From Anaerolineae bacterium (GTDB lineage Bacteria > Chloroflexota > Anaerolineae > Anaerolineales > Villigracilaceae): a DNA stretch of 36,828 nucleotides. Of the stretch, positions 7,445 to 15,652 are shown piece after piece. The stretch is from assembly GCA_003130845.1 (NCBI GenBank), contig QEXW01000155.1, positions 1-36,828 on the forward strand, given 5' to 3'. The notes under the pieces were generated by a model. That model did no database searches. It had not been told where the DNA came from and saw only the letters and a program-made list of their open reading frames with translations. The position numbers and the translations under genes are program-made. The number at the start of each line of letters is the position of its first letter. Position 1 is the first letter of the stretch.

Positions 7445-8703
7445 TTGACCAACTGTCTGGTTTTGCGTTCCAAATATTGCTGGTAGAGCGTGCCTATCTC
7501 CTCGTACAGTCGTTTTTCGTAAAAATCTTCACCGGTTAAGCCATCAAAGCAAGCGTAAGCGGGAATCGGCTGGACGGTTGGTTGGCTAGCAGCAAAACGG
7601 CGGATGACTTCGACATGCGGCTTAAGTGTGCCATCTGGCCGTACCAAGCCAAAATGCCGCTCATGACGCGATTCGCCACACGGAGGCAAATGCCACAGTT
7701 CTTCGGCATAATCAGCAAAGCACCACAACATCGCACCGGTAGCACCCACCGCCTGGACGTTCGGCAACACCTGGCGGATATATTCCGTAAAGTCTTCTTC
7801 GGATGCCATAAACTGGGTGCGGTCCATTCCGTAAGCGGTCCACGCCCAAGTGGCAGAGGGCTGGCCTGGCAGATTGGTTGGGCCACCAAACTCCTCCATC
7901 AGCGCCGGTTTGCCCGCCAAATGAGCAGTCAGGGCGGTCATAAACGGTACGTGGTCTGGGTCAAGTGGGCCACGCACCCATTCGGTGTACATCGGATACG
8001 CATGCATAACGGCCACATCCGTCTCGGCAAATACGTCATGCACACGCAGTCCCGTATCCATCTCCAGGTTTGCGCTGTGCATACCAATCGTAACTGGTTT
8101 ACTCTCATCAATTTCCTTAATGGTTTGGGTCATTTCGCGCACCCAAGCACGGCCCTGTGCAGCGCTGGCAGGCCAGGCAAACAAATCGGGCTCATTCCCC
8201 AAATTCCACATCCAAACCCCTACATGTCCCTTGAGCGCCCCGACCACCGTCTTGAGCAAGAGTCGCTCGGCCTGCAGTGCATCTGGCTCGGTGAACATAT
8301 TACGATAATTTCCCTCTGGCACGACCTTGCCCTGACTGACAACCTGGCGCACAAAGCCAAAATATGGGGATGGAAAGCCCTGCCGCGCTTGCAGCAACCA
8401 ACGAGGCGCCCAATTCGGGCCGCTCATGTGCCCGGTAAAGAAGGTCACATCGAGTCCAAGACCATGCTTAGCAGCCAGGTCGGCCACTTTTACTAGATTC
8501 GCCAACGCATGCTTGTCCACACATTTGGGGTCTGGTTGAAAATCATCCCATAAAAGAAAAATGCGGACAGCATATAAGCCTACATCGCGAATCAAAGCAA
8601 ATTCATCATCCACTTCGGCGGCATCAAAGTCTGACCACCAATACATCGCTTTGCGGCGCGGCCAATAATTCACGCCCAAGATAAAAGGAGTTAGGGTAGA
8701 CAT
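7441..8703 (-). CDS. Clan-A (GH5-like) glycoside hydrolase
   Basis: A (beta/alpha)8 glycosidase-like protein of about 420 residues. Taking the ATG at 8703 (MSTLTPFILGVNYWPRR) as start, the likely acid/base is Glu171 in MWNLGNEPDLF and the nucleophile Glu271 in ALMEEFGG. This is the N-E-P and E-F-G pair typical of clan A families such as GH5. No signal peptide is seen, so it is probably cytosolic and acts on oligosaccharides or glycosides. A frame extension to a TTG at 8748 abuts the queA stop and looks artificial; an in-frame ATG at 8718 is also possible. No start has a clear Shine-Dalgarno. It lies between queA and the uracil-DNA glycosylase with no carbohydrate genes around it. Substrate unknown; mannosidase or glucosidase types are both possible. 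Confidence 0.82.
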   Translation of the reverse strand: MSTLTPFILGVNYWPRRKAMYWWSDFDAAEVDDEFALIRDVGLYAVRIFLLWDDFQPDPKCVDKHALANLVKVADLAAKHGLGLDVTFFTGHMSGPNWAPRWLLQARQGFPSPYFGFVRQVVSQGKVVPEGNYRNMFTEPDALQAERLLLKTVVGALKGHVGVWMWNLGNEPDLFAWPASAAQGRAWVREMTQTIKEIDESKPVTIGMHSANLEMDTGLRVHDVFAETDVAVMHAYPMYTEWVRGPLDPDHVPFMTALTAHLAGKPALMEEFGGPTNLPGQPSATWAWTAYGMDRTQFMASEEDFTEYIRQVLPNVQAVGATGAMLWCFADYAEELWHLPPCGESRHERHFGLVRPDGTLKPHVEVIRRFAASQPTVQPIPAYACFDGLTGEDFYEKRLYEEIGTLYQQYLERKTRQLVK

Positions 8704-8748
8704 GTTCGCAGGTTCCATTTCACGGGGGTAGGATGATTGACAAACCAA

Positions 8749-9759
8749 TTAGAGAATCAACATGGCATCGCCAAACGAAAAAAAACGATAGCCCTGCTGC
8801 TTGGCAACTTCATAAGCGCCTAGCACGGTTTCACGTCCAGCAAAGGCGCTAATCATCATAAGAAGTGTGGATTTGGGCAAGTGAAAATTGGTAATCAGCG
8901 CATTGACTGCACGAAAGTGATAGCCAGGCAATATGTAAAGAGAAGTTGGACCCGAAAAAGGCACAACCGTCCCTTGCTCTGTGCAGGCACTTTCCAGCGT
9001 TCGGACAGAAGTCGTGCCCACGGCAATCACCCGTCCACCAGCCGATTTTGCGCTGTTGATTTGGGCAGCCGTTTCGGGCGTCACTTCACACCATTCGGTA
9101 TGAATTTTATGCTGGCGGGGGTCATCCTCTGTAACAGGAGCAAAGGTATCCAACCCTACATGTAACGTAACTTCGGCAAAGAGAATGCCACGCGCCCGCA
9201 ATTCCTCGATCAAGCGCGGGGTGAAGTGTAACCCAGCAGTTGGAGCGGCAGCTGAACCAGGGATTTTCGCATACACGGTCTGATACCGCTCTGGGTCACT
9301 CAATTTTTCATGGATATAGGGCGGAAGAGGCACTTGTCCGTCACGTTGAAGATGGTACTCCACCGGCTCAGCAAAGCGCACCAAGCGGCGAGCACCTTCC
9401 AGTTCGGTCAGAATTTCCGCTTCTAGGCCATCTTCCAGTCTCAATCGCTTGCCCGCCCTCAACCCCTTACCGCCCACCAGGCATTCCCAAACCCTGTCTT
9501 CTACGCGCCGTAAGAGCAAAACTTCCGCTCGACCACCGCTCTCCTTACGCGCCGGCAAACGTGCCGGAATAACTCGCGTTTGATTGATGACCAACACATC
9601 GCCTGGGTTCAAATACGCACCAATCTCACAAAACGTGCGATGTTCAATATAACCCGTCTGACGGTGCAAGACCATCAAGCGAGAAGCATCACGCGGCTCG
9701 ACAGGGGTTTGGGCAATGTAGGCTTCAGGCAGGTGATAATCAAAATCAGACGTTTTCAT
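8749..9759 (-). CDS. queA: S-adenosylmethionine:tRNA ribosyltransferase-isomerase
   Basis: Transfers and isomerises the ribosyl part of S-adenosylmethionine onto preQ1 in tRNA, making epoxyqueuosine at position 34. The protein (336 aa) is colinear with QueA throughout: MKTSDFDYHLPEAYIAQTP at the start, then SRLMVLHR, GDVLVINQTRVIPARL, PPYIHEKLSDPERYQTVYA, AAPTAGLHFT, LHVGLDTFAPV and TNFHLPKSTLLMM. GGTGA stands 4 nt before the ATG. It is the first gene of the leftward train, so its promoter must lie in the AT-rich gap before moeA. The partner gene tgt is also in this window but 17 kb away on the other strand. Confidence 0.97.
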   Translation of the reverse strand: MKTSDFDYHLPEAYIAQTPVEPRDASRLMVLHRQTGYIEHRTFCEIGAYLNPGDVLVINQTRVIPARLPARKESGGRAEVLLLRRVEDRVWECLVGGKGLRAGKRLRLEDGLEAEILTELEGARRLVRFAEPVEYHLQRDGQVPLPPYIHEKLSDPERYQTVYAKIPGSAAAPTAGLHFTPRLIEELRARGILFAEVTLHVGLDTFAPVTEDDPRQHKIHTEWCEVTPETAAQINSAKSAGGRVIAVGTTSVRTLESACTEQGTVVPFSGPTSLYILPGYHFRAVNALITNFHLPKSTLLMMISAFAGRETVLGAYEVAKQQGYRFFSFGDAMLIL

Positions 9760-10020
9760 ACATTCACCAAAAATTGATTTTACTTGACAAACCGTTTTTT
9801 TGTTTAAGGGCAGCCCAAATGTGATATTTATCGCAGACTTTATTTTGTTTTTGAAAGATATTTCAAATCAAACATATTCAAAATAATCTCGGACTTGTAA
9901 TCACCAGCAAGACACGCTCAAATGGCACATCGTTAGATAAATATAAAAATACTTGCTAATCTCACAGAACCACTCCACAATCGGTTATAATCTCGCCGCT
10001 TTTGAGAAAGGACTGCTACG
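9760..10020. other. Intergenic divergent promoter region between queA and moeA
   Basis: These 261 bp are AT-rich and must hold the promoters for the leftward queA train and the rightward moeA unit. A -10-like TAAAAT occurs on the minus strand at 9782-9777, 17 nt before queA, but I see no good -35 partner for it. A TTGACA on the plus strand at 9784-9789 has no acceptable -10 at the right distance. No ORF, repeat or stable hairpin was recognised. Confidence 0.5.
9986..9991 (+). promoter_or_regulatory. -10 box for moeA
   Basis: A perfect TATAAT lies 29 nt before the moeA ATG, with AAAGGA as ribosome binding site between them. No convincing -35 box is seen at 16-18 nt upstream. Confidence 0.6.
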
Positions 10021-11241
10021 ATGTTAAGCGTCCGCGAAGCGCGTGAGCGTATTCTTGCCCGATTTTCTCCGGTAGAAGCAACGGAATGTCCGCTAGAGCA
10101 AGCGGTAGGTCGCGTGCTAGCCGAAACTATCCGCGCCGACAGCGACCTGCCGGCTTTTGATAATTCTGCCGTAGATGGATTCGCCCTGCGCGCTGCCGAC
10201 ACCGCCACGATACCGGTTCAATTGCCAGTGGTTGGCGATATTCCCGCCGGCAGCCTTGCGGATCTTACACTCCAACCTGGTCATGCCGCACGCATCATGA
10301 CCGGAGCCAAACTTCCGGCCGGCGCCGATGCCGTAGTGATGGTCGAAGACACCGATTTCGGCCAAGTTTCTGCTGGGGCGCCCCTCCCCCTGCACATTCT
10401 CATCCAGAAAACAGTTCAACCAGGCGCGAACATTCGCAAACAAGGCTCAGATATACGCATTGGGGCTGAGATTTTACCGGCTGGCCGGGTTTTGCGTCCG
10501 CAAGACGTAGGCATGTTGGCAATGATGGGCAGGGCGCGCGTACCAGTCTACCGCAAGCCCAAAGTTGCCATCCTTTCCAGCGGCGATGAACTTCTGCCGC
10601 TCGACGCAGTGCAACAGGAGGGTAAAATCCGTGATACGAACACCTACACCCTGGCAGCACTCGCCACCCAAGCCGGTTGCGAAGTCCTACGCCTAGGGAT
10701 TGCCGCTGACCGCCGCGAAGCGATACAAGCACTGCTTGACCAAGCCGTGCAAGCAAACGCCGATGTGATTATCTCTTCCGCCGGTGTCAGTGTAGGTGCT
10801 TTTGATTTTGTTAAGGAAGTGGTTGAGAGTGCAGGCTCGCTAGACTTCTGGAAAGTTAACATGCGACCAGGCAAACCCTTGGCGTTTGGTCTGTATCAAA
10901 ACATCCCATTTTTTGGTCTGCCGGGCAATCCGGTTTCGGCGTTTATTGGCTTTCTGGTGTTTGCAAGACCCGCGCTCTGGCGTTTGAGCGGCATGAGCGT
11001 GACCCAGCCGCCTGCAGTGCGCGTCACTCTATCAGAAGCAATTGAAAACGATGGGCGCGAAAGTTACTTGCGGGCAGTGGTCAGGCACGAAAACGGTCGG
11101 TTAACCGCTCACCTGACCGGTCATCAGGGGTCAGGCAACTTGTTTTCTCTGGTACAGGCAAATGCTTTACTGATTATCCCAAGTGGGGTAAAATCCTGCG
11201 CGCCCGGTACCGAAGTAGAAGCCTGGTTATTGGAGACTTAA
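10021..11241 (+). CDS. moeA: Molybdopterin molybdenumtransferase
   Basis: Inserts molybdate into adenylated molybdopterin in the last step of molybdenum cofactor synthesis. The 406 residues follow the MoeA/gephyrin-E order: the N-terminal domain with SDLPAFDNSAVDGFALRAAD, RIMTGAKLPAGADAVV and KQGSDI; a central MoCF domain from about residue 178 with VAILSSGDEL, RDTNTYTL, ISSAGVSVGAFDFV and RPGKPLAFG (FFGLPGNPVSAF); and a C-terminal beta domain. The ribosome binding site AAAGGA is about 8 nt upstream. VKOR follows after 4 nt, so the two are probably cotranscribed. No other Moco gene or Mo enzyme is visible nearby. Confidence 0.96.
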   Translation: MLSVREARERILARFSPVEATECPLEQAVGRVLAETIRADSDLPAFDNSAVDGFALRAADTATIPVQLPVVGDIPAGSLADLTLQPGHAARIMTGAKLPAGADAVVMVEDTDFGQVSAGAPLPLHILIQKTVQPGANIRKQGSDIRIGAEILPAGRVLRPQDVGMLAMMGRARVPVYRKPKVAILSSGDELLPLDAVQQEGKIRDTNTYTLAALATQAGCEVLRLGIAADRREAIQALLDQAVQANADVIISSAGVSVGAFDFVKEVVESAGSLDFWKVNMRPGKPLAFGLYQNIPFFGLPGNPVSAFIGFLVFARPALWRLSGMSVTQPPAVRVTLSEAIENDGRESYLRAVVRHENGRLTAHLTGHQGSGNLFSLVQANALLIIPSGVKSCAPGTEVEAWLLET

Positions 11242-11245
11242 ATTT

Positions 11246-11677
11246 ATGGATAAAAAATTATACTGGGCCTCAATAGCCCTGGCTACCTTAGGCCTGCTCG
11301 TTTCAATTTACATGACCATTTACAAACTGACAGACAATAACGCCATGTGCCTGGGCAGCGGCGATTGTGCTACCGTAAACAACAGCATCTACTCTGAAAT
11401 TTTCGGCATTCCAGTTGCACTGGTTGGAGTCGGCGGGTATCTCGCCATCTTGATTGTGCTACTGCTTGAAACATACGGCAACCTCAAGTTCTTCAAACAA
11501 AACGGCCTACTGTCTGTCTTTGGTCTGGGCGTAGGTGGATTTGGCTTTACGCTCTACCTGGTATACGTGGAGGCCTTTCTCATCAGGGCATGGTGTCCTT
11601 TCTGCGTCGTATCGCAAATTACCATGACCATTCTCTTCATCCTGACTACCATCCGCCTAATTCGCCAACCAGTATAA
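11246..11677 (+). CDS. Standalone vitamin K epoxide reductase (VKOR) family protein
   Basis: A 143-residue polytopic membrane protein with about four hydrophobic segments. The quinone-side redox pair is C117-P-F-C120, and the loop pair is C35/C41 in MCLGSGDCATVNNS, where the Ser/Asn pattern also fits VKOR. The role inferred from the family is to pass electrons from a periplasm-side thioredoxin-like protein to quinone, that is, disulfide-bond formation. Unlike many bacterial homologues it has no fused thioredoxin domain, and no DsbA-like partner is next door. GGAG precedes the ATG by 10 nt. It lies 4 nt after moeA and 17 nt before a small cysteine-containing protein. Confidence 0.93.
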   Translation: MDKKLYWASIALATLGLLVSIYMTIYKLTDNNAMCLGSGDCATVNNSIYSEIFGIPVALVGVGGYLAILIVLLLETYGNLKFFKQNGLLSVFGLGVGGFGFTLYLVYVEAFLIRAWCPFCVVSQITMTILFILTTIRLIRQPV

Positions 11678-11694
11678 ATTACGAGGAGGAATTC

Positions 11695-11925
11695 ATGCCA
11701 CGTATTCGCTGCCATTACAACGATTGCGTCTTCAACGATGAAGGATACTGTTCTGCCGCTGCTGTAGAGTTTGACCCCGACACCGGATGCGCTACCTACT
11801 CGCCGACCGATGGAGCTGCAACCGACGAGGATCAGTGGGACGAAGAAGAAGAACTGGAAGAATGGGACGACGAAGACCTAGAAGACGATGAATTGTGGGA
11901 AGACGAGGAAGAAGACGAGTTCTAG
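11695..11925 (+). CDS. Small DUF1540-like cysteine protein with acidic tail
   Basis: 76 residues from the ATG at 11695, which follows an excellent GAGGAGG ribosome binding site; a longer in-frame start at 11590 inside VKOR is rejected for that reason. The N-terminal half has four cysteines (6, 11, 19, 32) in a pattern (RCHYNDCVFNDEGYCSA) like the DUF1540 small metal-binding family. The C-terminal half is almost purely acidic: 25 of the last 33 residues are Asp or Glu. Function unknown; metal binding is inferred from the cysteines. It is the last gene of the moeA unit and is followed 21 nt later by a strong terminator. Confidence 0.8.
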   Translation: MPRIRCHYNDCVFNDEGYCSAAAVEFDPDTGCATYSPTDGAATDEDQWDEEEELEEWDDEDLEDDELWEDEEEDEF

Positions 11926-11946
11926 TCTCATCGCTCTGCTCACCGC

Positions 11947-11977
11947 AAAGGACGGAGAACGCCGCTCCGTCCTTTTT
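11947..11977 (+). terminator. Intrinsic terminator of the moeA-VKOR unit
   Basis: A perfect 11-bp stem (11947-11957 with 11965-11975) closes a seven-base loop and ends in a run of five T. The arms read AAAGGACGGAG and its complement. It sits 21 nt after the stop of the small cysteine protein. Confidence 0.92.
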
Positions 11978-11990
11978 GATTCGAGCGTGA

Positions 11991-11996
11991 TATACT
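11991..11996 (+). promoter_or_regulatory. Extended -10 promoter for the hydrolase-NlpC/P60 gene
   Basis: TATACT preceded by TGA gives an extended -10 (TGnTATACT), 13 nt after the previous terminator's T-run and 30 nt before the chosen ATG at 12027. No -35 was recognised, which is usual for extended -10 promoters. Confidence 0.6.
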
Positions 11997-12026
11997 ATCC
12001 GTATTCCCATGGTAGGTGGAAAAACG

Positions 12027-13841
12027 ATGCCCTACACAACCATCAACAACACCGAAATTTTTTACGAAACGTTTGGAACACCCCAAACAAACCAGGCGCC
12101 CATTTTGCTCATTCACGGCTCAACCCAAACCGGACGTTCATGCTGGTACAATGTCGTCACGCGCCTGGAGAAAAATTACTTCGTCATTCTCCCTGACTGC
12201 CGAGGGCATGGAAAATCCGGCAACCCGCACCTGACGTACTCTTTCAAAGAACACGCTGCCGATATGGCCACTTTAGTGCGCGCCCTGGGCTTTGAACGCG
12301 CTCACATCGTAGGACACAGCAACGGTGGCAACATCGCACTCGTTCTGCTCATGGAACACCCCAGCGTGGTGCAAACCTGCGTGATTCAGGCCGGCAACGC
12401 CTGGGTCAGCCCCGATTTGGTGAAAAAAGAACCGGCCATCTTCGACCCGCAGAGAATCGAACAACAGCGACCTGACTGGCTGCGCGAAATGCAGGAACTG
12501 CATAGCGGGCTAGGCTCCGACTATTGGCGAACCTTGGTGCGACTGACAGTAGAAGAAATCATCCGCGAGCCAAACTATCGGCCCGAAGACTTAGCCAAAG
12601 TCACCCGCCCGGTGCTCATCGTGCAAGGCGAACACGATATGGTAAACGCGCCGGCAAAACACGCACAATTTATGGCCCAACACATTCCAGATAGCGAGCT
12701 ATGGATACCCCAGGGCATTGGGCATAACGTTCATGAAGAAGTACTCAACGAGTGGTTGAAACGAGTCACCGATTTCTGGGCACGCCGCGGCAATGCAATC
12801 AGCGATACGCTTTACCGCTACAAGTTGGCGCATTACCGCGATGAACGCGACGGAATCTTCGATGTACGCCTGAATGTAGACGGCACGCTGCACGGAACGG
12901 TATTAACCCAAGCCATGCACACCGAAGCGCGCAACATCGCCGGGCAATTCCAGGCCGATAACATCCACGTATTACTGACTCCAGAAACTCCCTGGGCACT
13001 GGTCAACCGCCCGGTAGAGGACGTTCGACGCGGACCGGGCATCCTGACCGAGCGTGTTAGCCAGTTGTGGCTAGGGGAAGCGGTGCGCATTCTGGAAACC
13101 CAGGACGACTGGACGCGAGTATACGTTGTGCATGATGGTTACACCGGCTGGGTTCACAGCCGCGCCCTGCACGCTTGTTCCGAAGACCAAGTACGTGCAT
13201 ATCAAGCAGCCGGGCGCTATATCGTCTCGGCCGTCTTGGCAGAAGCCCACGACGAACAAGGCAACCTAGTGCAAAAAATCCCCTTTGCCACCCTGCTCAA
13301 CGTCAAAGAAAGCAATGAAACGGAAGCCTGGATTGAGCTGCCCGATGGGCGTCAGTGGCGATTATCTGCTTGCGACCTGACAACCGCAAACCGGCAACCC
13401 AATTGCAGCGCGACAAGCATTGAGCAAACTCTCACCCTGATGCGCCGTTTGGTAGGCGTACCGTATCTGTGGGGCGGACGCACACCCTATGGCTTCGACT
13501 GCTCCGGATTTTCTAGCACCTTCTACGCGTACCTCGGTATCACCATTCCACGCGATGCCGACCAGCAGTACATGAAAGGGGAGCCGGTTGAAGGGCCGCT
13601 CCAACCCGGCGACTTAGTTTTCTTTGGCGAGATAGAAGAAAACCACCTGCCCGGCCCAGATGCGCGCGGCTACGTGCGCAAAGCACGCATTACGCATGTT
13701 GCCATTTCGCTTGGCGGTGACGAATTCATCCATGCCAATGGCACCGACTGGGGCGTCTCTTACAACAGTTTTAATCCACAGAGCAAAATTTATGGCCAGT
13801 GGCTGGCAGAAAACTATCGCGGCGCCAGACGATTCCGCTGA
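12027..13841 (+). CDS. Three-domain fusion: alpha/beta hydrolase, SH3-like, NlpC/P60 peptidase
   Basis: The start is placed at the ATG at 12027 because AGGTGG lies 7 nt upstream; an in-frame ATG at 12009 lacks one. The 604 residues hold: an alpha/beta hydrolase (1-255) with nucleophile Ser98 in GHSNGG, acid Asp204 in VQGEHD and His233 in GIGHNVHEE; bacterial SH3-like segments (about 325-455) with DVRRGPG and DGYTGWVHSRAL; and an NlpC/P60 domain (465-604) with Cys492 in YGFDCSGF, His557 in THVAISL and a further His569. The C-terminal half matches YkfC-type gamma-D-Glu-diamino-acid endopeptidases of murein-peptide recycling. The epimerase downstream supports that role. No signal peptide is present, so it is cytosolic. 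The added hydrolase domain is unusual, and its substrate is unknown. Confidence 0.88.
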   Translation: MPYTTINNTEIFYETFGTPQTNQAPILLIHGSTQTGRSCWYNVVTRLEKNYFVILPDCRGHGKSGNPHLTYSFKEHAADMATLVRALGFERAHIVGHSNGGNIALVLLMEHPSVVQTCVIQAGNAWVSPDLVKKEPAIFDPQRIEQQRPDWLREMQELHSGLGSDYWRTLVRLTVEEIIREPNYRPEDLAKVTRPVLIVQGEHDMVNAPAKHAQFMAQHIPDSELWIPQGIGHNVHEEVLNEWLKRVTDFWARRGNAISDTLYRYKLAHYRDERDGIFDVRLNVDGTLHGTVLTQAMHTEARNIAGQFQADNIHVLLTPETPWALVNRPVEDVRRGPGILTERVSQLWLGEAVRILETQDDWTRVYVVHDGYTGWVHSRALHACSEDQVRAYQAAGRYIVSAVLAEAHDEQGNLVQKIPFATLLNVKESNETEAWIELPDGRQWRLSACDLTTANRQPNCSATSIEQTLTLMRRLVGVPYLWGGRTPYGFDCSGFSSTFYAYLGITIPRDADQQYMKGEPVEGPLQPGDLVFFGEIEENHLPGPDARGYVRKARITHVAISLGGDEFIHANGTDWGVSYNSFNPQSKIYGQWLAENYRGARRFR

Positions 13842-13859
13842 TAACCGCCGGCACATCCT

Positions 13860-14879
13860 ATGGAACTGATTGCTTCCCCCCTCACCCTGGGTCTCAAAAC
13901 CACCTTTCGCGTGGCGCATGGCGCCAGCGATGAGCGGCATAACGTTTTCGTACAAATCAAATACCGCGCTCTGACCGGCTATGGTGAAGCCGCTGCCGTA
14001 CCGTACTACGGTGATACCCAAGAGAGCTTAATCGAGTATCTACATAGCCTGCCGCCCCTCGGAGATGACCCCTACGCATTGGAGGCCATGCTCGCTGCGC
14101 TGCCACCTGGTTCTCACGCCGCACAAGCAGCAGTAGATATGGCCTTGCACGACCTGTGGGGTAAATTGCTCAACCAACCCCTTTACCGGCTGTTTGGCCT
14201 ATCCCCTGCCCCTCTGCCACCGACTTCATTCACCCTAAGCCTAGACCGACCCGAAGCCATGGCCGAAGCCGCCCGGCAGAGCAGGTATCCCATTCTCAAA
14301 ATCAAACTTGGCCCGGATTCTCCAGAGCAAGCCCTAGCCGCCATCCGCACCGCAACAGACGCCCGCCTGCGGGTAGATGCCAACGCCGGTTGGACGCCCC
14401 AACAAGCCCTTGACCTGATTCCACGTTTGGTGCACTACAACCTAGAGTTTATTGAACAACCGCTACCCATCGGAGATATCGAATCCTACCGCTGGCTCAA
14501 GCATGAGTTGGTGCAACGCGGCGTGAAGGTAAAAATCTTTGCCGATGAAAGCGTAAAAACCGCAGCCGATGTAGCACAATATGCTGGAGCACTGGATGGC
14601 GTTGTGATTAAGCTGATGAAAACAGGCGGCATCCGCGAGGCGCTACGGGCTATTCATACGGCGCGCGCCCATGGAATGGAAATTCTGCTCTCTTGCATGG
14701 TCGAAAGCTCCCTTGGAGTCACCGCGGCAGCGCACCTCGCCCCACTCTGTGATTACCTAGACCTGGATGGCCCCCTGTTGATTGCAAATGACCCCTTCAC
14801 AGGCCTCATCTACAACGGTGCAAATCTAAGCCTACCCAGCGCTCCCGGGCTAGGAGTAACGCAGCGAACAATCCTGTAG
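13860..14879 (+). CDS. Enolase-superfamily dipeptide (L-Ala-D/L-Glu type) epimerase
   Basis: 339 residues with the muconate-lactonizing subgroup layout. Catalytic lysine is in LKIKLG (Lys147/Lys149). Metal ligands are Asp173 (RVDANAGW), Glu199 (EFIEQP) and Asp229 (FADESV). The second lysine is Lys251 in GVVIKLMKTGG, and there is a D-L-D motif at residues 301-303 (YLDLDGPLL). That D-x-D motif marks dipeptide epimerases such as YcjG and YkfB, which convert L-Ala-D-Glu from murein to L-Ala-L-Glu. It starts 18 nt after the NlpC/P60 fusion, mirroring the ykfB/ykfC pairing in Bacillus. Substrate specificity beyond Ala-Glu cannot be told from sequence. Confidence 0.9.
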   Translation: MELIASPLTLGLKTTFRVAHGASDERHNVFVQIKYRALTGYGEAAAVPYYGDTQESLIEYLHSLPPLGDDPYALEAMLAALPPGSHAAQAAVDMALHDLWGKLLNQPLYRLFGLSPAPLPPTSFTLSLDRPEAMAEAARQSRYPILKIKLGPDSPEQALAAIRTATDARLRVDANAGWTPQQALDLIPRLVHYNLEFIEQPLPIGDIESYRWLKHELVQRGVKVKIFADESVKTAADVAQYAGALDGVVIKLMKTGGIREALRAIHTARAHGMEILLSCMVESSLGVTAAAHLAPLCDYLDLDGPLLIANDPFTGLIYNGANLSLPSAPGLGVTQRTIL

Positions 14880-14922
14880 CAAAAATCAAGGCAGCAGAGC
14901 AAACATTTACGCACGCATTAGG

Positions 14923-14928
14923 TATAAT
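14923..14928 (+). promoter_or_regulatory. -10 box placing a leaderless start for the zinc-ribbon gene
   Basis: A perfect TATAAT ends 7 nt before the ATG at 14936, so transcription should begin at or next to the start codon. No Shine-Dalgarno is present and no clear -35 is seen. Confidence 0.65.
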
Positions 14929-14935
14929 TCACCCC

Positions 14936-15637
14936 ATGAGCGCTGCCCTTCACCTCTACCGCCTACAACAAATAGACACCCGCCTCGACCAGATAAACGC
15001 ACGCTTGACCAGTATTCAAAATGCGCTAGAAAACGACTCGGACCTAAAAGCGGCCCGGCAAAAACAAGAAGAGATTGCAGCCACACTCAAAGAATGTGAG
15101 CGCGCTTTGCAAGAGGCCGAACGCGAATCCACCACCCAGCGCATCAAATTGGAACAAGCAGAAGCCAGTCTATATAGTGGGAAAATCCACAACCCCAAAG
15201 AACTCACCGATTTACAAAACGATGTCGCTTCTCTCAAGCGCCGCTTAAGCGCCCTGGAAGACCGCCAATTAGAATGCATGTTGGCCTTGGAAGAAGCGCG
15301 CGCAGCGCTGGAACAAGCGCAAAAAGCGTATCTTTCGACCCAAGGACAAGTTATCAGCAAAAACGCTTCGCTCAAAACCGAACAAGAGAGCCTAGAAAAA
15401 GAACGTGAAACACTGCTCGCGCAACGCCAAGCCGTCTTGCCGGCCGTCCAAGCCAATTGGCTGGCTCAATACGATACCTTGCGCCAACAGAAACGTGGCC
15501 TGGCAGTGACTGCCTTACATGACGACGCCTGTGATGCCTGCGGCGCAGCCATCACCCGCGCCCATGCCCAAACAGCGCGACACGCTCAACAACTCGTCAC
15601 TTGCCCCTCGTGCGGTAGGATTTTATTCGCTGGCTGA
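14936..15637 (+). CDS. Coiled-coil protein with C-terminal C4 zinc ribbon (COG1579-like)
   Basis: 233 residues. About residues 1-185 are a long, highly charged heptad coiled coil (LYRLQQIDTRLDQINARL and onward) with the conserved-looking break SGKIHNPKELTDLQND. The C-terminus holds two Cys pairs, CDACG and CPSCGRIL, forming a C4 zinc ribbon. This is the arrangement of the COG1579/CT398-like family, where a nucleic-acid-related or envelope role has been suggested but not settled. It begins a long rightward gene train from an apparently leaderless promoter and is followed after 15 nt by the NACHT/HEAT gene. Confidence 0.88.
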   Translation: MSAALHLYRLQQIDTRLDQINARLTSIQNALENDSDLKAARQKQEEIAATLKECERALQEAERESTTQRIKLEQAEASLYSGKIHNPKELTDLQNDVASLKRRLSALEDRQLECMLALEEARAALEQAQKAYLSTQGQVISKNASLKTEQESLEKERETLLAQRQAVLPAVQANWLAQYDTLRQQKRGLAVTALHDDACDACGAAITRAHAQTARHAQQLVTCPSCGRILFAG

Positions 15638-15652
15638 GGAGGACATCACACC

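Noticed and set aside
7582-8496. A 304-residue open frame on the plus strand
   Set aside because: It is antisense to the glycoside hydrolase gene, whose catalytic motifs are intact; the translation is low in ordinary protein patterns.
9784-9789. Plus-strand -35 box TTGACA
   Set aside because: No -10 hexamer lies at 15-19 nt, and nothing on the plus strand starts nearby; moeA has its own TATAAT 200 nt further on.
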